Shown here in pieces: positions 27,089 to 34,927 of a DNA stretch of 64,000 nt. The translations under genes and the position numbers were made by a program. The stretch is from assembly GCF_030269325.1 (NCBI RefSeq), contig NZ_BSTD01000002.1, positions 558,001 through 622,000 of the forward strand, given 5' to 3'. The notes beneath the pieces are model-generated. The model had not been told where the DNA came from. It did no database searches and saw only the letters and a program-made list of their open reading frames with translations. Each line of letters begins with the position of its first letter. Position 1 is the stretch's first letter. The DNA is from Amycolatopsis sp. NBRC 101858. Lineage in GTDB: Bacteria > Actinomycetota > Actinomycetes > Mycobacteriales > Pseudonocardiaceae.

Positions 27089-27126
27089 TTTACTCAGCCA
27101 AGTAACTTTTTACTCATGCGAGTAAA
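27089..27126. promoter_or_regulatory. Twin TTTACTC-N4-GAGTAAA operators over the tetR start codon
   Basis: A perfect palindrome TTTACTC-ATGC-GAGTAAA (27109-27126) contains the ATG of the TetR gene. A second, slightly imperfect copy, TTTACTC-AGCC-AAGTAAC (27089-27106), lies exactly 20 bp upstream. This is almost certainly the autoregulatory operator of the TetR protein, able to block both initiation and elongation. Confidence 0.75.
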
Positions 27127-27748
27127 CACCGACCTCCTGGCCGAGATGGGGCTCAGCGCCGCCGAGGCGGCCCGCCGCGCCCAGATCATCGGCGCGACCA
27201 TCGGCGTCATCGCCGACCTCGGCTACCGGAAAGCCACGTTCGCCAAGATCAAGGAGCGCGCCGGGCTGAGCAGCACGCGGATGATCTCGTACCACTTCAC
27301 GAACAAGGCCGGCCTGATGCAGTCCGTGCTGAGCACGGTCGTCGAGACGAAGAACGAGTTCCTGAAGGAACGCACCGGCGGCGGGGTCGACCCGGCGGAC
27401 CGGCCCGGGTACCTGCGGGCCCACATCGAGACGTCGATCGCGTTCCTGCGCGCGTACCCGGAGTGCGTCCGGGTGCTGACCGAGCTGGCGGCCAACGCCG
27501 ACGACGCCGAGGGCTGGGTGATGACGAAGATCCTGGTCGACGACATGCGGGTGCACGGCCTCGCGCGGCAGCTCAAGCAGGGTCAGGCGGAAGGGCGCTT
27601 CGGCACCTTCACGCCCGAAGTGATGGCGATGTCGATCGCGCAGGCCATCGACGGGGTGGCCGCGGCCTACGCGGCCGACCCGGCGCTGGACCTGGAGCAG
27701 TACGGCCGCGAGGTGGCGGACACCTTCGTCAAAGCGACGGCGCCTTGA
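27116..27748 (+). CDS. TetR-family regulator
   Basis: A 210-residue TetR protein. The helix-turn-helix (about residues 22-68) reads IIGATIGVIADLGYRKATFA, then IKERAGLSSTRMISYHFTNK. The rest is a helical ligand domain. Its ATG lies inside a palindromic operator, implying tight autoregulation. The 3' end overlaps the convergent trxA by 20 bp. The gene, together with merR-trxA, sits inside a block otherwise colinear with Rv1826-Rv1832, so it is an insertion relative to mycobacteria. No obvious partner transporter is adjacent. Confidence 0.9.
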   Translation: MRVNTDLLAEMGLSAAEAARRAQIIGATIGVIADLGYRKATFAKIKERAGLSSTRMISYHFTNKAGLMQSVLSTVVETKNEFLKERTGGGVDPADRPGYLRAHIETSIAFLRAYPECVRVLTELAANADDAEGWVMTKILVDDMRVHGLARQLKQGQAEGRFGTFTPEVMAMSIAQAIDGVAAAYAADPALDLEQYGREVADTFVKATAP

Positions 27749-28064
27749 GCACCCGGTCGAGCCGCTCTTCGATGCGGGCCTTCGGGAACGCGCCGACGAT
27801 CGTCTCGACCGGCTCGCCGTTCCGGAACAGGATCATCGTCGGCAGGGACATGACCTGGTAGGACCGGGTCGTTTCCGGGTTCTCGTCGGCGTTGATCTTA
27901 CGGACGGCGAGCTCCCCGGCCCGTTCGGCGGCCAGCTGCGCCAGCACCGGGCCGACCATCCGGCACGGGCCGCACCAGGTGGCCCAGAACTCGACGAGCA
28001 CGGGGACGTCGCTGCCGAGGACCTCGGGGAACGTGGTGTCGGTGACTTCGGCGACCTCGGACAT
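27729..28064 (-). CDS. trxA: Thioredoxin
   Basis: A 111-residue thioredoxin with active site WCGPC at residues 30-34 and the cis-proline loop SLPTMILFRNGEPV. The ATG at 28064 follows AAGGAG; an upstream extension to 28106 has no ribosome site and overlaps the merR end. It lies 11 bases after the MerR stop, forming a two-gene operon merR-trxA, so its expression is probably controlled by that regulator. It acts as a general cytoplasmic disulfide reductant, reduced by thioredoxin reductase encoded elsewhere. Confidence 0.95.
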   Translation of the reverse strand: MSEVAEVTDTTFPEVLGSDVPVLVEFWATWCGPCRMVGPVLAQLAAERAGELAVRKINADENPETTRSYQVMSLPTMILFRNGEPVETIVGAFPKARIEERLDRVLKAPSL

Positions 28065-28075
28065 GACAGGCTCCT

Positions 28076-28471
28076 TCACAGGCGCGGGGATTCGGGCACG
28101 ACGCACGGATCGGGCGCCTGCCGGGCCAAGGCGCCGGCGAGCTTCGCGGCCAGCTCGCCGCGGATGCCGCCGAGGCGGGCCAGCAACGCGTCGGCTTCTT
28201 CGAGCTTGCGGCGGTAGACCTCGATCGAGCTCGAGCAGGAGTCGCCGGTCTCGTGACCGCTGCGCAGGCAGTCGACGAACGGGCGGGTCTCGTCGAGGGT
28301 CAGGCCGACCGTCTGCAGGGTCTGGATCTCCCGGACCAGGTTCAGGTCGTCCTCGTCGTATTCGCGGTAGCCGTTCGCCGAGCGACGGGCCGGCAGCAGG
28401 CCCTGGGCTTCATAAAAACGCAGCGCACGGGTGGTGACACCCGTGCGCTGCGCAAGCTCTCCGATCCGCAT
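28076..28471 (-). CDS. MerR-family regulator of the trxA operon
   Basis: A 131-residue MerR protein. The start MRIGELAQRTGVTTRALRFY at 28471 is the standard family amino terminus, so the longer frame to 28504 was rejected. The DNA-binding domain covers residues 1-70, a coiled-coil follows (EVYRRKLEEADALLARL), and there are three cysteines: FVDCLRSG, TGDSCSSS and DPCVVP near the end. In combination with the downstream thioredoxin, this suggests a thiol or oxidant sensor (inference; cysteine number fits but the family is not defined). The dyad at 28489-28504 lies at the promoter position typical of MerR activators. Confidence 0.88.
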   Translation of the reverse strand: MRIGELAQRTGVTTRALRFYEAQGLLPARRSANGYREYDEDDLNLVREIQTLQTVGLTLDETRPFVDCLRSGHETGDSCSSSIEVYRRKLEEADALLARLGGIRGELAAKLAGALARQAPDPCVVPESPRL

Positions 28472-28488
28472 GCCTTCGACGCTAGACG

Positions 28489-28504
28489 TTGACGTCCGCG
28501 TCAA
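28489..28504. promoter_or_regulatory. MerR operator/promoter dyad
   Basis: TTGACG-TCCG-CGTCAA is a perfect 6-4-6 palindrome 17 bases upstream of the merR ATG. On the minus strand its TTGACG can serve as a -35 element with the dyad in the spacer, the classical MerR arrangement. Confidence 0.6.
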
Positions 28505-28514
28505 GGCAAGGTCT

Positions 28515-28988
28515 TCAGGTGTCGGCTCCCCGGAAATCCTCGGGCGACACGGAGTCGAGGAACTCGCGGAACTTCTCGACCTCGTCCTCCTGCTCGTCCG
28601 GGATGATCAGGCCCGCCTCTTCCAGCACCGCGTCCACGGCGTGGATGGGGACGCCGATCCGCAGGGCCAGCGCGACCGAGTCGCTCGGCCGGGCGGACAC
28701 CCGGATGTCGCCGTCGAAGACGAGCTCGGCGAAGAACGTGCCTTCCTTGAGGTCGGTGATCACGACCTGCTCGAGCTCGCGGCCCAACGCTCCGATGACC
28801 TCTTTCAGCAGGTCATGGGTGAGCGGGCGGGCTGGGCGGACCCCCTGCTGCTCCAACGCGATGGCGGTCGCTTCGACCGAGCCGATCCAGATCGGCAGGT
28901 ACCGTTCGCCCTCGGTCTCCCGCAGCAACAAGATCGGCTGATTCGCGGGCAGCTCGACCCGCACACCGACGACGCGCATTTCGCTCAT
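28515..28988 (-). CDS. Bifunctional nuclease-domain protein (Rv1829-like)
   Basis: A 157-residue DUF151/bifunctional nuclease family protein. The start MSEMRVVGVRVELPANQPIL at 28988 (GGGAGG upstream) matches the family amino terminus. Conserved blocks are LLLRETEGERYLPIWIGSVE, ATAIALEQQGVRPARPLTHD, and VSARPSDSVALALRIGVPI, ending EVEKFREFLDSVSPEDF. Some plant members show RNase/DNase activity; the bacterial role is unclear. Position between the MerR genes reproduces the Rv1828-Rv1829-Rv1830 order of M. tuberculosis, except for the inserted merR-trxA and tetR genes. Confidence 0.93.
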   Translation of the reverse strand: MSEMRVVGVRVELPANQPILLLRETEGERYLPIWIGSVEATAIALEQQGVRPARPLTHDLLKEVIGALGRELEQVVITDLKEGTFFAELVFDGDIRVSARPSDSVALALRIGVPIHAVDAVLEEAGLIIPDEQEDEVEKFREFLDSVSPEDFRGADT

Positions 28989-29204
28989 CGGGCTTCGCCT
29001 CCCTCTCGTGCACACGGGCTTCAGCGCTGGAACCGCCTCGCGCCGTTCACTCCCGACGCTACCCGTCATCCGTGCGCTGTGCTCGCTGTCGGACACTCTC
29101 GGCTCGCCTACCGCAAACCGTTGTTCTCACGGTACGGCATGAGGTGCCGAACATTCAGTCATTGACATGGGACCGCAAAGAGGATCTCACCGGCCCGTTA
29201 CGCC

Positions 29205-29951
29205 TCAACAACCCGCGGCGCCACGGATTCCCGCCTTCACGAGGAGCGTGTGCAGGGTCACGGACAGTGCCGCGAGCTCCCGCACCACTTCGTCGGCCCT
29301 CGACTTGGCCTCCGGGTCACGGTGCCGATACACCGGCGTCACGATCTGCTCCAGCAACCCGACCTCGCGGTCGGCCGCAGCGCGGAAGGCGCGCAGATGT
29401 CTCGGCTCGATACCGAATTCGGTCATCGCCTTCACCGTCCGCGCGACCAGCACCGCGTCCGGGTCGAAGAACCCCGCGGGACCGGGGCGGACCAGGCCGT
29501 ACTGCTGGAGCTCGGCGAGGGCCGCCGCGTCGATGCCGGCCTGTTCCAGGAGCTCCTCCTGGGTCAGGCGCAGCTCCTTGCCGGTGGTGAAGTCGGCCGC
29601 CACCGGCAGGCCGACGTTCTCCGCCGGGGCGTCGATCGGCACCAGCCGGCGCGGCGGGCGGGGCAGGGCCACGACGGGCCCGGCACCCGAGTCCGCCGCG
29701 TCCAGCTGCTCCTTGATGACCTTCAACGGGAGGTAGTGGTCCCGCTGGGCGGCCAGGACGAACCGCAGTCGCTCCACGTCCGCCGCGGCGAACTGCCGGT
29801 ACCCCGAAGCCGTCCGGCCCGGTTGGACCAGGCCTTCCGCTTCCAGGAACCGGATCTTGGAGATGGTGACATCGGGAAAGTCCTGGCGCAGCTGCGCCAG
29901 GACGGCCCCGATGCTCAGTCCGTGACTCTGTGGCCGCCCGGCCGCCGTCAC
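29205..29951 (-). CDS. ftsR: MerR-like cell-division regulator FtsR
   Basis: A 248-residue protein equivalent to Rv1828 and to corynebacterial FtsR, reported as an activator of ftsZ expression. The amino-terminal MerR fold starts LSIGAVLAQLRQDFPDVTIS and continues KIRFLEAEGLVQPGRTASGY, YRQFAAADVERLRFVLAAQR and DHYLPLKVIKEQLDA. A second helical half follows (LRLTQEELLEQAGI, LVRPGPAGFFDPDAVLVART), again MerR-like. It lies immediately downstream of garA with an ATGA overlap, so the two are co-transcribed, as in mycobacteria. Confidence 0.92.
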   Translation of the reverse strand: MTAAGRPQSHGLSIGAVLAQLRQDFPDVTISKIRFLEAEGLVQPGRTASGYRQFAAADVERLRFVLAAQRDHYLPLKVIKEQLDAADSGAGPVVALPRPPRRLVPIDAPAENVGLPVAADFTTGKELRLTQEELLEQAGIDAAALAELQQYGLVRPGPAGFFDPDAVLVARTVKAMTEFGIEPRHLRAFRAAADREVGLLEQIVTPVYRHRDPEAKSRADEVVRELAALSVTLHTLLVKAGIRGAAGC

Positions 29952-30418
29952 TGCGCCCCCTGGCCCCCGTGACCCGGGCCGGTCAGGAAGACCAGGCGGA
30001 ACTTCCCGATCTGCACCTCGTCGCCCCCCGCGAGGACGGCCTGGTCGACCGGCTCGCGGTTGACGTAGGTGCCGTTGAGGCTGCCGACGTCGATGACGAC
30101 GAACTCGCCGCCCTCACGCCGGAACTCGGCGTGCCGGCGCGAGACCGTGACGTCGTCCAGGAAGATGTCGCTGTCCGGGTGGCGCCCGGCGCTGGTCGTG
30201 TCGCGATCGAGCAGGAACCGCGAACCCGCGTTCGGGCCGCGCTTCACGACCAGCAGCGCCGAACCCGCGGGCAGGGCGTCGACGCCCTGGACCGGCGCCT
30301 CCGCGGCCGGGGCGGACTCGTGGCCTTCGGCTTCGGCCAGGAAGTCGGCCCGGAAGACAGAGGTCCGCTCCGGAGACTGCTCCGGGGGAACGCCGCCGGG
30401 CCCGTCGTTCGTGCTCAC
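29948..30418 (-). CDS. garA: FHA-domain metabolic regulator GarA/OdhI
   Basis: A 156-residue protein of the GarA/OdhI family, which in its unphosphorylated form inhibits 2-oxoglutarate dehydrogenase and NAD-glutamate dehydrogenase and activates glutamate synthase. The FHA domain (about residues 50-145) is nearly invariant: ALLVVKRGPNAGSRFLLDRD, SAGRHPDSDIFLDDVTVSRR, GSLNGTYVNREPVD, and GDEVQIGKFRLVFLTGP. The amino-terminal kinase motif is ERTSVFRADF with Arg18-Thr19, where M. tuberculosis GarA has two threonines (ETTSVF). Thus only the second phosphorylation site (PknB type) is kept. GTG start at 30418. Overlaps ftsR by 4 bases. Confidence 0.96.
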   Translation of the reverse strand: MSTNDGPGGVPPEQSPERTSVFRADFLAEAEGHESAPAAEAPVQGVDALPAGSALLVVKRGPNAGSRFLLDRDTTSAGRHPDSDIFLDDVTVSRRHAEFRREGGEFVVIDVGSLNGTYVNREPVDQAVLAGGDEVQIGKFRLVFLTGPGHGGQGAQ

Positions 30419-30555
30419 CTGAGCTCTCCTCCACACATGCTGTGTTGCCTAGTACTCAAGAACGTGTAGCTGCCAACGTACCGTGCCTGATCGATTCTCC
30501 GAGCCCCGGCTCCCCGAACCGGCGCAGTGCCGGTCCGGGCGGCCCGGAGTGGAGC

Positions 30556-30942
30556 TCAGCCCTTGGTCAGGGCGTCGTACGCCTCGGCTTCCAGCAGGGC
30601 TTCGAGCCCCGCCGGGTCGTCGAGCCGGATCTCGATCAGCCAGCCCTCGCCGTAGGGGTCGCTGTTGATCAGCTCCGGCGACTCGGCGACGGCGTCGTTG
30701 ATCGAGACGACCTCGCCGTCGACCGGCGCGAACAGCTCGGACACGCTCTTCGTCGACTCGACCTCGCCGAAGACGTCGCCCGCGCTCACCTGGCGGCCGA
30801 CCTCCGGCAGGTCGACGAACACGACGTCGCCGAGCTGGTCCTGCGCGTACTCGGTGATGCCGATGCGGACGAGGGTGTCCTCGCCGCGGGTGGCCACCCA
30901 CTCGTGTTCCTCGGTGTAGCGAAGCTCTTCAGGAGCGGACAC
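30556..30942 (-). CDS. gcvH: Glycine cleavage system H protein
   Basis: A 128-residue lipoyl carrier protein of the glycine cleavage system. The lipoylation site is the lysine in FGEVESTKSVSELFAPVDGE (about residue 65), and the terminal EAYDALTKG is typical. It shuttles the aminomethyl group from GcvP to GcvT. Located 137 bases upstream of garA in the same direction, as in M. tuberculosis (Rv1826-Rv1827). No glycine riboswitch is visible in front of it, unlike gcvP. Confidence 0.97.
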   Translation of the reverse strand: MSAPEELRYTEEHEWVATRGEDTLVRIGITEYAQDQLGDVVFVDLPEVGRQVSAGDVFGEVESTKSVSELFAPVDGEVVSINDAVAESPELINSDPYGEGWLIEIRLDDPAGLEALLEAEAYDALTKG

Positions 30943-31042
30943 CGCCGGTCCCCTTTCATGCCCTCACTGGCGAAAACGTGCTGGGCGAAGTCTTACACCC
31001 ACACGGCCCAGCGCCGGGCCCGGCCCGGGCAAAATGTCGCGC

Positions 31043-31663
31043 TCAGTCGTCGCCGGCGCCGCGCAGCGCGTTACGCGCCTGCACGACGTAGAGGACGCCG
31101 GACCAGACGTAGAGGACCCCGCCCCAGATGGTGAAGGCGTAGCCGATCGGCCGGGCGACCGCGGCGACGTCCGAGCCACCCTGCGCGAGCAGCAGGAACG
31201 GGAAGGCGTACATCAGCACGAAGGTCGCGCCCTTGCCGAGGTAGGTCACCTCCGGCGGGGCGAAGCCGCGGCGGCGCAGGGTCAGCACGCAGACGCCGAG
31301 GACGGCCTCGCGCAGCACCAGCGGCACCACGACCCACCACGGGATGATGCCGCGGACCAGGAACGCGATGAGCGTCGCGAGGATGTAGAGCCGGTCGGCC
31401 GCCGGGTCGAGCAGCTGGCCCAGCCGGGACATCTGGTTGAGCCAGCGGGCCAGCTTGCCGTCGAGCCAGTCGGTCAGCGCGCTGAAGACCAGCAGCGCGA
31501 GCGCCCAGCCGTCCTCTTCCGGCCCCAGCAGCAGCCACAGGAACACCGGCACACCGGCGAGCCGCAGCAGCGACAGCATGTTGGGGACGTTGAGGGCCTG
31601 CCTCAGCAGGGACGGCTCGGCGGCGCTCGCCGGAGCGGCGGGTTCGGGTGCGGCGGTGCTCAC
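31043..31663 (-). CDS. CDP-alcohol phosphatidyltransferase (PgsA2-like)
   Basis: A 206-residue integral membrane enzyme of phospholipid synthesis with about five or six membrane helices. The catalytic motif D-G-x2-A-R-x8-G-x3-D-x3-D is complete: DWLDGKLARWLNQ followed by MSRLGQLLDPAADRLY. Position near gcvH/garA matches M. tuberculosis pgsA2 (Rv1822), whose acceptor alcohol is not certain; glycerol 3-phosphate or another polyol phosphate are candidates. GTG start at 31663, 13 bases after the stop of a small hypothetical gene. Confidence 0.9.
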   Translation of the reverse strand: MSTAAPEPAAPASAAEPSLLRQALNVPNMLSLLRLAGVPVFLWLLLGPEEDGWALALLVFSALTDWLDGKLARWLNQMSRLGQLLDPAADRLYILATLIAFLVRGIIPWWVVVPLVLREAVLGVCVLTLRRRGFAPPEVTYLGKGATFVLMYAFPFLLLAQGGSDVAAVARPIGYAFTIWGGVLYVWSGVLYVVQARNALRGAGDD

Positions 31664-31676
31664 CCGCTCAGCGTAG

Positions 31677-31907
31677 TCAGCTCGCGCGGCGGCTGCTCCA
31701 GCCGCGTCGCTGCAGTTCGGCGCTGCTCAGCGCCTCGGGGCGGCCGCGGAGGTCGGTGCCCATCCAGCGGGCGCGGCCGGGGCGCGCCTCGAGGACGTAG
31801 GGGCGTCCGCAGCACCAGACGACGCTGCTGGGGACGGTCGGCGGGCCGGCCGGGCCGGTGGTCTCGTCGGTGCTGGTTTCGGGGCTGGTCACAGCGTCGG
31901 CGTTCAT
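31677..31907 (-). CDS. Small conserved hypothetical protein (76 aa)
   Basis: A 76-residue protein from ATG 31907, ending 13 bases before the pgsA2-like gene, so probably its operon partner. The first ~28 residues are Thr/Ser/Pro-rich and disordered. The rest is compact: VVWCCGRPYVLEARPGRARW and GRPEALSSAELQRRGW. It has adjacent cysteines but no recognised motif. Longer frames extending upstream to 32324 cover an intergenic stretch and look artefactual. Function unknown. Confidence 0.6.
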   Translation of the reverse strand: MNADAVTSPETSTDETTGPAGPPTVPSSVVWCCGRPYVLEARPGRARWMGTDLRGRPEALSSAELQRRGWSSRRAS

Positions 31908-32221
31908 CGCTCTCACGGGCTCGGGGAGGGTCGGGGGACGGGAAGCTCTTCGGCCTCCACCAAGATCTTCGGCTCCCGGGGCCGGGATGTTAACCGGCGC
32001 GGCCGGAATTAGACCGATCGATTCTTGATGGCAGCGTGAGGTTTCGGAGCGTGAACGGAATGTTAATTGTCCATTGTGGACGGTCTGGTGACGGCCACCG
32101 GATCGGCCCGCCACCCGGCTGGAGTAATCTGCCGCACACCTGTGGGCGAGTCGGTTCACGGGGCCCCGGCCCGGATGGGCCAGAATGACCGGGCCAGCCT
32201 GACCGGGGAGGAACGATCGCG
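31908..32221. other. Divergent intergenic region with AT-rich core
   Basis: 314 bases between leftward and rightward genes. No ORF with coding character is seen. A locally AT-rich stretch at about 32005-32085 (including ATGTTAATTGTCCATTGTGG) is the likely promoter core. GGGGAGGAA just before 32222 is the ribosome site of the lipoprotein gene. Confidence 0.5.
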
Positions 32222-32731
32222 GTGCACCACCCGACCACCACGAGGATGTGGCGGCCGCTGCTCGCCGCCTGCCTCGCCGTGCCCGTGCTCGCGGCCTGCT
32301 CGGCCGAGCAGGCCGCCCAGGCACCGCCGTCGACGGCTCCCCCGCCGACCTCGTCGTCCGCGCCGGCGACCACCGGCACGCCGCCCCCGCCGCCCGCCGA
32401 CGGCAGCTCGCCGGTGCCCGCGCCGGTGACGAAGCCGTCCGGCGCGCCGCCGTCGGTGCCCGGGTCGTGCGGCACCGTGACCGCCGCCAGCGGGCTGACG
32501 CTCTACGTCTTCGACAGCGGGTCGGCCGGCGTCACCTGCGTCGCGGCGACGAAGCTCGTCGGCGACTTCCACCGCAAGATCGCCGGCCGCCAGGGCGCCG
32601 GCTCGAACGACGCGGTGAACGAGACCGTCGACGGCTGGCTGTGCACGTCCGGGCCACCCGCCGCGCAAGGCGGCACCACCTGCACGAAGGGCGAGCAGAC
32701 GGTGTTCGCCGCCGTCGTGCCGTCCGAGTGA
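32222..32731 (+). CDS. Lipoprotein of unknown function, tandem paralogue 1
   Basis: A 169-residue lipoprotein from GTG 32222. The signal peptide ends in the lipobox VLAAC (cysteine near residue 26), followed by a long Pro/Ser/Thr linker and a C-terminal domain of about 85 residues. That domain is defined by four cysteines and the pattern VTCVAATKLVGDFHRK ... VDGWLCTSG ... TTCTKGE. The next gene encodes the same domain pattern, so the two are paralogues by tandem duplication. It is probably cell-surface or envelope attached. The family is not recognised. Confidence 0.78.
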   Translation: MHHPTTTRMWRPLLAACLAVPVLAACSAEQAAQAPPSTAPPPTSSSAPATTGTPPPPPADGSSPVPAPVTKPSGAPPSVPGSCGTVTAASGLTLYVFDSGSAGVTCVAATKLVGDFHRKIAGRQGAGSNDAVNETVDGWLCTSGPPAAQGGTTCTKGEQTVFAAVVPSE

Positions 32732-32765
32732 CCTCCCCCGATCCGTATCCGTTCCTGAAGGGCCC

Positions 32766-33161
32766 ATGAAGACACTCGCCTACCCCCTGCTGCTCGTCGC
32801 CGCCTCCGCCGTGCTGGCCGGCTGCGGCGGCGACCCGGCGCCCGCCGCGCCGTCCGCTTCCGCTCCCGTGCCGGCCGCGGCCGCGGCGGCCGAGTCGACG
32901 GCGCCGGGCGTGCCCTGCGGCGACCTCACCGGCTCGGGCGGCGCGAAGACGGCGGTCGTCGCACACGGCCAGGTCGACTGCGCCGCGGCGACGAAGCTGC
33001 TGAAGGACTACTTCGCCAAGCTGACGCCGGCCGAGGCGGCCTCCGCCGACGGCCCGGGCCCGGTCGTCCTCGACGAGTGGACGTGCGGCAGCGGCCCGAA
33101 CGACCCGGTGACGGCGTGCTCGACCGAGGACGGCCGTCAGGTCGAGGGCACCCGGAGCTGA
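32766..33161 (+). CDS. Lipoprotein of unknown function, tandem paralogue 2
   Basis: A 131-residue lipoprotein from ATG 32766 with lipobox VLAGC (cysteine about residue 20), a short Ala/Pro linker, and the same domain as the preceding gene: VPCGDLTG, VDCAAATKLLKDYFAKL, LDEWTCGSG and TACSTEDGRQVEG. The shared C-x-AATKL and W-x-C positions indicate duplication followed by divergence in the linker. It starts 34 bases after gene 1 and ends at a terminator, so the two form an operon. Function unknown. Confidence 0.78.
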   Translation: MKTLAYPLLLVAASAVLAGCGGDPAPAAPSASAPVPAAAAAAESTAPGVPCGDLTGSGGAKTAVVAHGQVDCAAATKLLKDYFAKLTPAEAASADGPGPVVLDEWTCGSGPNDPVTACSTEDGRQVEGTRS

Positions 33162-33168
33162 CGGAGCC

Positions 33169-33194
33169 GCCCCGAGGCCGATCGACCTCGGGGC
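33169..33194. terminator. Bidirectional terminator
   Basis: A perfect 9-bp stem, GCCCCGAGG at 33169-33177 and CCTCGGGGC at 33186-33194, lies between the lipoprotein pair and the convergent acyl-CoA synthetase gene. Confidence 0.8.
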
Positions 33195-33201
33195 GCTCGC
33201 G

Positions 33202-34911
33202 TCAGGACTTGAGGTCCGGGAAGTCCTCTTCGCGGAACTCCGTGCCGGCGCCGCGGGCCGGATCGTTCTCGCGGCCGCGCAGCTCGACCCGGCGGATCTT
33301 GCCGGAGATCGTCTTGGGCAGCTCCGCGAACTCGATCCGCCGGATCCGCTTGTATGGCGCCAAGTTCTCCCGGCAGTACGCGAGGATCGCCTTCGCCGTG
33401 TCCGCGGTCGGCTCGTGGCCGGCGGCCAGCACGACGTACGCCTTCGGCACCGCGAGCCGGATCGGGTCCGGGGCCGGGACGACCGCCGCCTCGGCGACCG
33501 CCTCGTGCTCGATCAGGACGCTCTCCAGCTCGAACGGCGAGATCCGGTAGTCCGACGCCTTGAACACGTCGTCCGTGCGCCCGACGTAGGTGATGTAGCC
33601 GCGGTCGTCGACCGAACCGACGTCACCGGTGTGGTAGAAGCCGCCGCCGAAGGCCGCCGACGTGCGCTCGTCGTCGCCGGCGTAGCCCGTCATCAGGCCC
33701 ACCGGGCGGTACTCCAGGTCGAGGCAGATCTCGCCCTCCGACGCCCGTTCGCCGCTGACCGGGTCGACCAGTGCCACCACGAACCCGGGCAGCGGGCGGC
33801 CCATCGAGCCGGGCACGACGTCCTGGCCGGGCGTGTTCGCGATCTGGACGCTGCTCTCGGTCTGGCCGAAGCCGTCGCGGATCGTGACGCCCCACGACTT
33901 CTGGACCTGCTCGATCACCTCGGGGTTGAGCGGCTCCCCTGCCCCGACGACCTTCTTCGGCGGGGTCTTCAGCGCCGTCAGGTCCGCTTGGATCAGCATC
34001 CGCCACACCGTCGGCGGCGCGCAGAAGCTCGTGACGCCGCACCGGTCCATCTGGGCCATCAGCGCGTTGGCGTCGAACCGGTTGTAGTTGTAGAGGAACA
34101 CCGTCGCCTCGGCGTTGAACGGGGCGAAGAAGTTGCTCCACGCGTGCTTCGCCCAGCCGGGCGAGGAGATGTTCAGGTGGACGTCACCGGGCTCCAGCCC
34201 GATCCAGTACATCGTGGACAGATGACCCACCGGGTACGAAACGTGCGTGTGCTGCACCAGTTTCGGCTTCGCCGTCGTGCCGGAGGTGAAGTAGAGCAGC
34301 AGCGGGTCGCCGGCCTTCGTCGGGCCGTCCGGGGCGAACTCGGGCGACTGGGCGAACGCGTTCGAGTACGGCTGCCAGCCCTCGACCGGCTCCCCCACCG
34401 CGATCCGCGTGTACTCGCCCTCGATGCCGGCGAACTTCTCCGCGTCCACCGACCGGACCACGACGTGCTTGGCCGCGCCCCGCTCCACGCGGTCGGTCAG
34501 GTCGGCCGGCCCGAGCAGGGTGGACGCCGGGATGATCACGGCGCCGAGCTTGATCGCGGCGAGGATCGTCTCCCACAGCTCGCCCTGGTTGCCCAGCATG
34601 AGGATCAGCCGGTCGCCGCGGCGGACGCCGAGGCTCCGCAGCCAGTTCGCCACCTGGTTGGACCGGCCGGACAGCTCCGGGTAGGTCCACTGGTTCTCGG
34701 TGCCGTCCTCCTCGACGATCCACAGGGCGAACCGCTCGGCGTTGTCCGGGTCGTGCGCGACGACGTCGAACCAGTCGATCGCCCAGTTGAACTCGTCGAA
34801 CTCCGGCCAGGCGAAGGCGCGGTAGGCCGTGTCGTAGTCCTCGCGGTGGGTCTGCAGGTAGTCCCGCGCCACGCGGAACGCGTGGTGGACTTCCGAAGCG
34901 CCGTTGCTCAC
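33202..34911 (-). CDS. AMP-dependent acyl-CoA synthetase (medium-chain type)
   Basis: A 569-residue adenylate-forming enzyme that activates a carboxylic acid to its CoA thioester. Adenylation motifs are in order: LLYFTSGTTAKPKLVQHTHV (~residues 210-229), VTIRDGFGQTESSVQIANTP, YHTGDVGSVDDRGYITYVGR, DVFKASDYRISPFELESVLI, and the terminal catalytic lysine in LPKTISGKIRRVEL. The long amino-terminal region and overall arrangement resemble mammalian-type ACSM enzymes. It is followed by a dienoyl-CoA isomerase-like crotonase in the opposite genomic order but same strand (that gene lies upstream, ending 16 bases before this one starts), suggesting a fatty-acid degradation operon. Confidence 0.92.
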   Translation of the reverse strand: MSNGASEVHHAFRVARDYLQTHREDYDTAYRAFAWPEFDEFNWAIDWFDVVAHDPDNAERFALWIVEEDGTENQWTYPELSGRSNQVANWLRSLGVRRGDRLILMLGNQGELWETILAAIKLGAVIIPASTLLGPADLTDRVERGAAKHVVVRSVDAEKFAGIEGEYTRIAVGEPVEGWQPYSNAFAQSPEFAPDGPTKAGDPLLLYFTSGTTAKPKLVQHTHVSYPVGHLSTMYWIGLEPGDVHLNISSPGWAKHAWSNFFAPFNAEATVFLYNYNRFDANALMAQMDRCGVTSFCAPPTVWRMLIQADLTALKTPPKKVVGAGEPLNPEVIEQVQKSWGVTIRDGFGQTESSVQIANTPGQDVVPGSMGRPLPGFVVALVDPVSGERASEGEICLDLEYRPVGLMTGYAGDDERTSAAFGGGFYHTGDVGSVDDRGYITYVGRTDDVFKASDYRISPFELESVLIEHEAVAEAAVVPAPDPIRLAVPKAYVVLAAGHEPTADTAKAILAYCRENLAPYKRIRRIEFAELPKTISGKIRRVELRGRENDPARGAGTEFREEDFPDLKS

Positions 34912-34927
34912 CCTGCTGCCTCCTGCT

